A DNA stretch of 10,541 nucleotides from Sporomusaceae bacterium UBA1887 (GTDB lineage: Bacteria > Bacillota > Negativicutes > Sporomusales > DSM-15969): positions 1 through 10,541 of the forward strand of contig DDHB01000011.1 in the NCBI GenBank assembly GCA_002337925.1, read 5' to 3'. Under the pieces are notes generated by a model. That model was not told the DNA's origin, ran no database searches, and saw only the letters and a list, made by a program, of their open reading frames with translations. The translations under genes were made by a program, and so were the position numbers. This document shows positions 5,570 to 10,541 of this stretch, piece after piece (position 1 is the stretch's first letter; each line of letters begins with the position of its first letter).

Positions 5570-6214
5570 ATGGTAGCAGATATCATTAGAACAGAACGGA
5601 TAAAAAAAGGACTCACTCAGGAAGAGTTAAGCAAAATCATCGGCGTTACCCAGCAGGCTGTTGCCAAATGGGAGTCAGGCAAGGCAATGCCTGATACGTC
5701 GCTTATTCCCACGCTTGCCAGGCTGTTCAACATACCGATCAGCCGCTTGTTCGGAGTAGAAGAAGCCGCACCTGCCAGTAACACTCCTGCCAATGCCGAT
5801 GACAGACCGACTTTTTACAGTGTCCCCGTCCTTGGCCGTATCCCTGCAGGCTGCCCGGCCCTTGCCATGGAAAGCTTTACCGGTTATGAGGACATCCCCC
5901 GGTCATGGCTGAACAGCCATCCCGAGGAATTCTTTATTCTTGAAATTTTTGGCGACAGCATGGAAGGCGCACGAATTTTTGACGGTGATAAGGCCCTGAT
6001 CCATAAGCAAGGCTATTGTGACAGCGGTCAGATTTGTGCCGTAGGCATTATTGATGATACCGATGACTATGCTACTTTGAAACATGTGTATCATCTCGAT
6101 GATCAGTATGTTGAGCTTGTGCCTGATAATCCCAGGCATAAAAGACGCAAAATTTCTAAAGAAAAGGTACGCATTTACGGTGTGCTCAAAATGACTTACC
6201 GGCAGCACTTCTAA
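5570..6214 (+). CDS. XRE-S24 repressor (CI/LexA-like, autocleaving)
   Basis: The protein pairs an N-terminal helix-turn-helix (residues 3-62, with LTQEELSKIIGVTQQAVAKW) with a C-terminal LexA/CI-type S24 peptidase fold. All autoproteolysis parts are present, numbered from the ATG at 5570: the Ala-Gly cleavage site in LGRIPAGCPALA (A93-G94), the nucleophile Ser130 in FGDSMEG and the general base Lys171 in YATLKHV. This family represses DNA by dimer binding and is inactivated by self-cleavage, often on RecA-bound single-stranded DNA. ATG at 5570 is preferred over GTG at 5561 because AGGTGA (5559-5564) is correctly placed for ATG and would overlap the GTG. The gene is divergent from a Cro-like regulator across an operator array, the layout of a phage-type switch, yet no phage genes are visible. 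It ends inside a perfect inverted repeat. Confidence 0.92.
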   Translation: MVADIIRTERIKKGLTQEELSKIIGVTQQAVAKWESGKAMPDTSLIPTLARLFNIPISRLFGVEEAAPASNTPANADDRPTFYSVPVLGRIPAGCPALAMESFTGYEDIPRSWLNSHPEEFFILEIFGDSMEGARIFDGDKALIHKQGYCDSGQICAVGIIDDTDDYATLKHVYHLDDQYVELVPDNPRHKRRKISKEKVRIYGVLKMTYRQHF

Positions 6215-6277
6215 ATTTCATAAAAAGATGCCTTGCTCATTGTCCGAGCAAGGCATCTTTTTATGAAATTTAGAAGT
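6207..6277. terminator. Bidirectional terminator, 32-bp perfect inverted repeat
   Basis: Arms 6207-6238 and 6246-6277 are exact reverse complements with a 7-base loop. The GC-rich core GATGCCTTGCTC is flanked by AAAAA and TTTTT on the two sides, so both strands yield a hairpin followed by a T-run. It separates the convergent repressor and TSUP genes: the repressor stop (6212-6214) lies inside the left arm and the TSUP stop begins 2 bp after the right arm. Confidence 0.92.
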
Positions 6278-6278
6278 A

Positions 6279-7043
6279 TTAATGAAAAATATCCCACACT
6301 TGTTTACTGATCAGCAAGGTAGTAACAGCAATAAACAAAGGTCTCACATAAGCGGCCCCTTGCCTGATGGCAACCCGTGATCCTACCAGCGCTCCTGCAA
6401 ACATGCCTGCTCCCATTAACAAGCCGTAGTGATAGTTGATGGAATTCATAAACCCAAACATCAGCAGAGCTGCAATATTGCTCGCAAAGTTCAGTACCTT
6501 GGAATTGCCTGCGGACTGCACAAAATCAAAACCAATAAACAAAAAAGCAAAAATGAGAAATGAGCCTGTACCGGGGCCAAAGAAACCATCGTAAAAGCCC
6601 AGCGCAAATGCGCTGATACCACTAAGTATAGCAACTCGTTTATTCATTCCCTGATAAGTGGACTCGTGGCCCCATTCTTTTTTAAAGAGGGTATAAACAG
6701 CGACAACTACCAACAGAATAGCCACAAGCGGCTTTAAAAAATCCGGCGGCAGCAAACGTACTACGTATGCCCCCAGGGCGGCACCTGCAAAGGATACAGG
6801 AAATAAATACTTCACAAGCTGCAAATCCACTTTGCCTGACCGGATAAAAGAAGACATGCTTGTTACACTGCATAGCGTACTTGCCAGCTTATTAGTCCCC
6901 AGCGCAAACGTTGGCGGCAGCCCGGTAAATAGCAGTGCCGGCAGGGAAATCAAGCCACCGCCACCGACTACAGAATCTATGAAAGCAGCAATAAAACCAG
7001 TACCTACTAAGAAGGCAGCCATTTCAAGAGTAATATGTTCCAT
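6279..7043 (-). CDS. TSUP-family (TauE/SafE-like) membrane permease
   Basis: The 254-residue protein is made of hydrophobic helices in two similar halves, as in the TSUP family, which exports sulfite or moves sulfonates and other small organic anions across the inner membrane. The first half carries the family signature FIDSVVGGGGLISLPALL and the second its counterpart FYDGFFGPGTGSFLIF. About eight membrane segments can be counted; length is typical. The ATG at 7043 is preferred to a GTG at 7076 because AAAGGAA (7057-7051) precedes the ATG at good spacing, and the extra 11 residues would be hydrophilic and unlike the family start. It is a single-gene unit, convergent with the XRE-S24 gene and divergent from the UvrA-like gene. 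Substrate cannot be told from the sequence. Confidence 0.9.
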   Translation of the reverse strand: MEHITLEMAAFLVGTGFIAAFIDSVVGGGGLISLPALLFTGLPPTFALGTNKLASTLCSVTSMSSFIRSGKVDLQLVKYLFPVSFAGAALGAYVVRLLPPDFLKPLVAILLVVVAVYTLFKKEWGHESTYQGMNKRVAILSGISAFALGFYDGFFGPGTGSFLIFAFLFIGFDFVQSAGNSKVLNFASNIAALLMFGFMNSINYHYGLLMGAGMFAGALVGSRVAIRQGAAYVRPLFIAVTTLLISKQVWDIFH

Positions 7044-7103
7044 TCGTGTGTTCCTTTCTGAGACGGGCGTGATCACTCGTGAACTTTTTTTGTATTACAG
7101 GGA

Positions 7104-7125
7104 GTTCGCCGGATTACCGGCTAAC
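7104..7125. repeat. GC-rich dyad upstream of the TSUP gene
   Basis: GTTCGCCGG and CCGGCTAAC flank ATTA, forming an inverted repeat with one mismatch about 60 bp before the TSUP start and about 120 bp before the UvrA-like start. It has no T-run on either side. It could be an operator or a leader hairpin; no known regulator motif is recognised. Confidence 0.4.
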
Positions 7126-7161
7126 ACCTGCCAGTAAGTAAACTAGAAAATTTGTTTTGCA

Positions 7162-7179
7162 TTTACAATCAGCAGTAAA
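7162..7179. promoter_or_regulatory. Candidate MarR operator over the -35 box
   Basis: TTTAC (7162-7166) and GTAAA (7175-7179) form an 18-bp dyad with an 8-bp centre that covers the -35 box. MarR dimers bind dyads of this size and commonly repress their own operon, so this is a reasonable target for the regulator encoded at 9516. The motif is short and may be chance. Confidence 0.4.
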
Positions 7180-7191
7180 GTGTAATAAAAT
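7162..7191 (+). promoter_or_regulatory. Promoter of the UvrA-like/MarR operon
   Basis: TTTACA (7162-7167), an 18-bp spacer and TAAAAT (7186-7191) match the sigma-A boxes at 5 of 6 positions each. The start site would lie about 45 bp before the ATG at 7243. Confidence 0.65.
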
Positions 7192-7242
7192 ATACTTAAC
7201 CCACTCATATATTAACCTAATCATATAATAGCGAGGTGAAAT

Positions 7243-9516
7243 ATGGCTAATCATTATATACAGGTGTCGGGTGCACGGGAACGCAATCTCAAAAACATAA
7301 CTGTACTGATACCCAAAAAAGAAATTACAGTTTTTACGGGTGTTTCCGGTTCAGGAAAATCCTCTTTGGTATTTGATACCATTGCGGCAGAATCGCAGAG
7401 ACAATTAAATGAAACCTACACCAGTTTTATTCGCCACCGTATGCCACATTACGGCAAACCTGATGTAGATACTATCGAAAATTTGTCAGTAGCCTTTATT
7501 ATCAATCAAAAGCGGTTAGGCGGTAATGCCCGGTCAACAGTTGGGACAATCACAGATATTTACTCGGTATTACGTTTATTGTTTTCCCGGGTCGGACAGC
7601 CTTTTGCAGGTTATTCCGATGTTTTTTCCTTCAATAATCCTGCAGGGATGTGCCCGCATTGCGAGGGCTTGGGAAAAACTGAGACCATTAATATCGACAT
7701 GCTGCTGGATAAAAATCAATCTCTAAATCAGGGGGCTATCCGTTTTCCAACCTTTGAGCCCGGCGGCTGGCGGTTAACGCGCTATATTTATTCCGGCCTT
7801 TTCAATAATGATAAAAAACTAAAAGACTATTCTGCTGAGGAATTGGAGCTATTGCTTTACGCTGACGGAATTAAGGTGAATCATCCTGCGCCCGAATGGC
7901 ATAAAACCTCGTTATATGAGGGGTTGCTTCCGCGCATTGAGCGGAGCTTTCTAAAGAAAGAGGATGGCGAAAAGGTCAGATATGGGAAGGCAATAGAACG
8001 TTTTGTTGTAAGAAAGACTTGTCCTCATTGTCACGGAACACGCTTGAATGATAAAGTATTGTCCTGTAAAGTAAACGGGAAAAATATTGCAGAATGTGCC
8101 AATATGCAGATAAATGAGCTGTTGGATTTTATTCAATCCGTCCATGCTCCCGTGTCTGCGCCAATTGTTGCGGAGCTTATAAACCGGCTGCAGCACATGG
8201 TCTCGATTGGACTGGGCTATGTAAATGTAAGCCGGGAGACCGCGACACTTTCCGGCGGGGAGTCACAAAGGATCAAAATGGTTAGCCAGCTTGGCAGCAG
8301 CTTGACTGACCTCACTTACATTTTTGACGAACCGAGTATCGGGCTTCACCCGCATGACATAAGCAAAATGAATGAGCTTATGAAGCAGTTGCGCGATAAA
8401 GGAAATACGGTTCTTATCGTAGAGCATGACCCGGACATGATCAGAATTGCCGACCATATTATTGATATGGGACCGGGTGCAGGCATTCATGGCGGTGAAG
8501 TCGTATACCAGGGAAATTTAGCCGGACTCAAAACAGCGGGCACACTCACAGGAAGCTATTTAGTCTCCTGCCCGGAACTAAAGAGTGCTGCCCGGCCTCC
8601 GAAGGGCTGGCTTTCTATACGAAATGCCTCCATGCATAATATAAAAAAACTATCTGTTGAAATCCCCAAAGGAGTAATGACTGTTGTAACCGGGGTTGCC
8701 GGTTCAGGAAAAAGCACCTTGATCAATGGGGTATTACCACAGTTGTATCCTGAAATTATTGTTATGAATCAAAAAGGGATTCAAGCGTCCAAACGCTCCA
8801 ACCTTGCAACCTTCACCGGTATCTTTGACACGATCAGAAAACTATTTGCGAAAAAAAATAATGTAAGCGCTGCCCTGTTCAGTTTCAATTCACAAGGTGC
8901 TTGTCCTGCCTGCAAAGGATTAGGGGTTACTTATACCGATTTAGCCTTTATGGATACAATTGTTACAGCGTGTGAAGAATGTCACGGAAATCGTTATACT
9001 GATGAAGTGCTTGCCTATCAGCTAAGCGGAAAGAATATTGCCGAGGTTCTTAACATGACGGTTACGGAAGCTTTGTCATTTTTTCAGGAAGAGGATATTG
9101 TAACAGTGCTACAACGGCTTTCAGACGTTGGCATGCCTTATATATCTTTAGGACAACCGCTCAATACACTTTCCGGTGGTGAGCTACAGCGGATTAAACT
9201 GGCTGCGGAGCTTGAAAACAGTGGGCAAATCTATGTTTTAGATGAGCCTTCAACCGGTTTGCACATGGCTGATATCAAACAGCTGGTTGGTGTGATGAAC
9301 CGCCTTGTAGAACAAAACTCCACTCTCATTGTCATAGAACACAACTTGGATATTATCTGTCAGGCAGATTGGCTGATCGACATAGGTCCGTATGCGGGAC
9401 AGAACGGCGGTAAAATTATGTTTGCGGGCTTGCCGAAAGATGCAATCAATTGTCACGCTTCGTTAACAGGGAAGTACCTGAAAAAGTATATCACTAAAAA
9501 ACAGGAGATTATTTAA
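7243..9516 (+). CDS. UvrA-like double-ABC ATPase (class lacking UvrB-binding domain)
   Basis: The 757-residue protein has two ABC ATPase modules arranged as in excinuclease subunit UvrA. Module 1 has Walker A GVSGSGKSS (33-41), signature LSGGESQR (336-343) and Walker B YIFDEP (359-364). Module 2 has GVAGSGKST (484-492), LSGGELQR (643-650) and YVLDEPS (664-670). The second zinc finger is complete (C554, C557, C577, C580). The first keeps only its second pair (C137, C140). The UvrB-binding segment normally found between Walker A and this point is absent, making the protein about 180 residues shorter than repair UvrA. Such shortened paralogues are often linked to resistance or self-protection against DNA-binding compounds rather than general repair. 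AGGTGA (7234-7239) is the ribosome binding site. The stop overlaps the MarR start by one base, so the two are translationally coupled. The ligand is unknown. Confidence 0.93.
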   Translation: MANHYIQVSGARERNLKNITVLIPKKEITVFTGVSGSGKSSLVFDTIAAESQRQLNETYTSFIRHRMPHYGKPDVDTIENLSVAFIINQKRLGGNARSTVGTITDIYSVLRLLFSRVGQPFAGYSDVFSFNNPAGMCPHCEGLGKTETINIDMLLDKNQSLNQGAIRFPTFEPGGWRLTRYIYSGLFNNDKKLKDYSAEELELLLYADGIKVNHPAPEWHKTSLYEGLLPRIERSFLKKEDGEKVRYGKAIERFVVRKTCPHCHGTRLNDKVLSCKVNGKNIAECANMQINELLDFIQSVHAPVSAPIVAELINRLQHMVSIGLGYVNVSRETATLSGGESQRIKMVSQLGSSLTDLTYIFDEPSIGLHPHDISKMNELMKQLRDKGNTVLIVEHDPDMIRIADHIIDMGPGAGIHGGEVVYQGNLAGLKTAGTLTGSYLVSCPELKSAARPPKGWLSIRNASMHNIKKLSVEIPKGVMTVVTGVAGSGKSTLINGVLPQLYPEIIVMNQKGIQASKRSNLATFTGIFDTIRKLFAKKNNVSAALFSFNSQGACPACKGLGVTYTDLAFMDTIVTACEECHGNRYTDEVLAYQLSGKNIAEVLNMTVTEALSFFQEEDIVTVLQRLSDVGMPYISLGQPLNTLSGGELQRIKLAAELENSGQIYVLDEPSTGLHMADIKQLVGVMNRLVEQNSTLIVIEHNLDIICQADWLIDIGPYAGQNGGKIMFAGLPKDAINCHASLTGKYLKKYITKKQEII

Positions 9517-9938
9517 TGGCTATTAAAGGATTAGAGGAAAGCTATGTCCCCTTACAATGTATAATTGTATCGCTTTCCAATCGGTTCAATGTTGAGGGCG
9601 TTTCAACAGCACAATACTATATACTTGACACACTCCAAAAACAGGGTGCGAAGACAACGAAAGAGCTGGCTGAAATAAGAGGTATCTCACAATCCGGTAT
9701 TTCAAAATTAACAAAGCGGTTGCTGGAAAAAGCGTATATTATGCAGGAAAGGCAGATTAATGACCGCCGGTCTTACAATATTGTACTAACCAAAGAGGGG
9801 AATGCTTTTTTGCATCGTGTTGAGGATTTTGGCAATGAAATGCTGCACCTAATTGAAGAAGCGTTGACAGAAGCAGAAGTCCACGCTTTTTCAATGATGT
9901 GTAAAAAAATTACAGGTTTGTATGCAAAAAAGCAATAG
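9516..9938 (+). CDS. MarR-family transcriptional regulator
   Basis: The 140-residue protein has the MarR winged-helix layout: an N-terminal dimer helix (residues 5-25), the HTH TTKELAEIRGISQSGISKLT (47-66) with recognition helix near SQSGISKLTKRLLEKA, a wing with the family DRR motif (NDRRSYNIVLTKEG) and C-terminal dimerisation helices. MarR proteins usually repress a neighbouring resistance gene and release DNA when a small aromatic or oxidant binds. The ATG shares its A with the TAA of the UvrA-like gene (TAATG), so it is co-transcribed and coupled. The most likely target is the operon promoter at 7162-7191, which has a suitable dyad. The inducer is unknown; no cysteine placement suggests a thiol redox sensor. 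Confidence 0.92.
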   Translation: MAIKGLEESYVPLQCIIVSLSNRFNVEGVSTAQYYILDTLQKQGAKTTKELAEIRGISQSGISKLTKRLLEKAYIMQERQINDRRSYNIVLTKEGNAFLHRVEDFGNEMLHLIEEALTEAEVHAFSMMCKKITGLYAKKQ

Positions 9939-9952
9939 GCTATACGCTTATG

Positions 9953-9972
9953 CTTTAGACACTGTCCTAAAG
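9953..9972. repeat. Short stem-loop after the MarR gene
   Basis: CTTTAG (9953-9958) and CTAAAG (9967-9972) flank ACACTGTC. It lies 14 bp after the MarR stop and touches the larger dyad at 9974. It is too weak to act alone as a terminator. Confidence 0.4.
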
Positions 9973-9973
9973 A

Positions 9974-10019
9974 AACAAGGGTTATCATTCATAGCATTCT
10001 ATGAATGATAACCCTTGTT
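9974..10019. terminator. 21-bp perfect hairpin after the UvrA-like/MarR operon
   Basis: Arms 9974-9994 and 9999-10019 are exact reverse complements around a CATT loop. No clean T-run follows on the plus strand (GAGTCTCTTTC); the minus strand continues TTGTTTCTTT after the stem, which is more terminator-like. It probably stabilises or ends transcripts between the convergent MarR and sdaAA genes, together with the next hairpin. It could also be a dispersed palindrome. Confidence 0.65.
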
Positions 10020-10030
10020 GAGTCTCTTTC

Positions 10031-10056
10031 AAAAAAGGGGACAGTCCCCTTTTTTT
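10031..10056. terminator. Bidirectional terminator GGGGAC-A-GTCCCC
   Basis: Six A, GGGGACAGTCCCC and a T-run form a symmetrical stem with A and T tracts on both sides, so it can terminate transcription in either direction. The sdaAA stop codon (10057-10055) overlaps its edge, while the MarR operon reads into it from the left. Confidence 0.85.
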
Positions 10057-10541
10057 ATTCTTTACCGTGCAGTCTTTTTTCGATTTGCAGTGCCGTTGGC
10101 GTCTTTGCTAATCCCGCCTCAGAGGTTTCCCTGAGAGACTTAGGTATGAGCAAACCAATTTGATGCATAGCATCAATTACTTCATCAGCAGGGATGACAC
10201 TGGTAATATCGGCCAGCGCCATATCAGCCGCCAGCAGCGCCTGTACCGCACCAAAAGCATTGCGTTTAACGCAGGGCACTTCTACCAGCCCCGCAACCGG
10301 GTCACAGACGACCCCCAGGGTACTTTTGAGCGCAAGTGCCAGTGCATGGCTTACCTGCATAGGCGTACCGCCAGCCATTTCAACCACCGCTCCTGCAGCC
10401 ATTGCTGCTGCAGAGCCGCATTCGGCCTGACAGCCGCCTTTTGCTCCCGATATAGATGCATTTTCAGCAATGACAATTCCAATACCGGCAGAAGTAAACA
10501 AAGCTGCCACCATCTGTTCATCACTGCAGTTCAGGCTCTCT
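10055..10541 (-). CDS. sdaAA: L-serine dehydratase, iron-sulfur type, alpha subunit (3' part)
   Basis: The enzyme deaminates L-serine to pyruvate and ammonia using a [4Fe-4S] cluster rather than pyridoxal phosphate; the alpha subunit holds the cluster and catalytic domain and works with a beta subunit. The frame is open to the right edge, so the 162 visible residues are the C-terminal half, and the internal ATG at 10513 is not the true start. The three expected cluster cysteines are present in visible-fragment numbering: C37 in AKGGCQAECG, C78 in GVVCDPVAGL and C89 in VEVPCVKRN, the last two 11 residues apart as in the family. NASISGAKGG and QIEKRLHGKE are also typical of the C-terminal domain. 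The stop overlaps a terminator. The beta subunit, sdaAB, would be expected just upstream, beyond the window. Confidence 0.93.
   Translation of the reverse strand, partial: ESLNCSDEQMVAALFTSAGIGIVIAENASISGAKGGCQAECGSAAAMAAGAVVEMAGGTPMQVSHALALALKSTLGVVCDPVAGLVEVPCVKRNAFGAVQALLAADMALADITSVIPADEVIDAMHQIGLLIPKSLRETSEAGLAKTPTALQIEKRLHGKE

Noticed and set aside
5422..6214. Prophage or integrative element marked by the CI/Cro-like pair
   Set aside because: No integrase, excisionase, structural phage gene or attachment repeat is visible; the flanking genes look chromosomal.
7104..7125. Intrinsic terminator between the TSUP and UvrA-like genes
   Set aside because: No T-run follows the stem on either strand and both genes transcribe away from it, so termination makes no sense here.
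10055..10513. Complete 152-residue protein starting at ATG 10513
   Set aside because: The frame stays open to the window edge and the sequence begins in the middle of the serine dehydratase alpha domain, so this ATG is internal.

Overview
The window most likely comes from a Negativicutes bacterium, a diderm Firmicute of the Sporomusa/Pelosinus type. The clue is the mixture: a TonB-dependent outer-membrane receptor (782 residues with signal peptide) sits among Firmicute-style genes, namely an XRE/S24 repressor with AGGTGA-type ribosome binding sites, an iron-sulfur serine dehydratase split into subunits, a MarR regulator and sigma-A-like promoters. The genus is inferred, not shown.

Left end (1-1414). 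An AT-rich minus-strand gene, cut by the window edge, encodes an exported protein with 39-residue tandem repeats. It is followed by about 1 kb without protein genes. This holds a clear minus-strand cobalamin riboswitch (about 743-915) that points at the repeat gene, several hairpins between the two, two candidate promoters, a palindromic intergenic repeat (1274-1350) and the terminator of the next operon (1215-1243). No B12 gene is visible downstream of the riboswitch inside the window.

Middle (1415-6214). Three minus-strand genes run in series: a small Cro-like XRE regulator, a TonB-dependent receptor and a signal-less beta-propeller-like protein of unknown function. Divergent from them is an XRE-S24 (CI/LexA-like) repressor with an intact autocleavage site. 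The 139 bp between the two regulators carries three exact and one degenerate copy of the dyad ACAAC-N5-GTTGT, spaced 29-33 bp apart. A further exact copy overlaps the end of the small regulator gene, just upstream of the receptor. I read this as a two-repressor switch that may also control the receptor and propeller genes.

Right part (6215-10541). A 32-bp perfect inverted repeat acts as a shared terminator between the repressor and a convergent TSUP (TauE/SafE-like) membrane permease. Next comes an operon of a UvrA-like double-ABC ATPase lacking the UvrB-binding region and a MarR regulator joined by a TAATG overlap; this looks like a self-regulated drug-protection module. After two more hairpins, the 3' part of sdaAA (L-serine dehydratase alpha subunit) runs off the right edge on the minus strand.

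Most promising points: the regularly spaced operator array tied to a receptor/propeller operon, the orphan-looking cobalamin riboswitch, and the repeat protein at the left edge.
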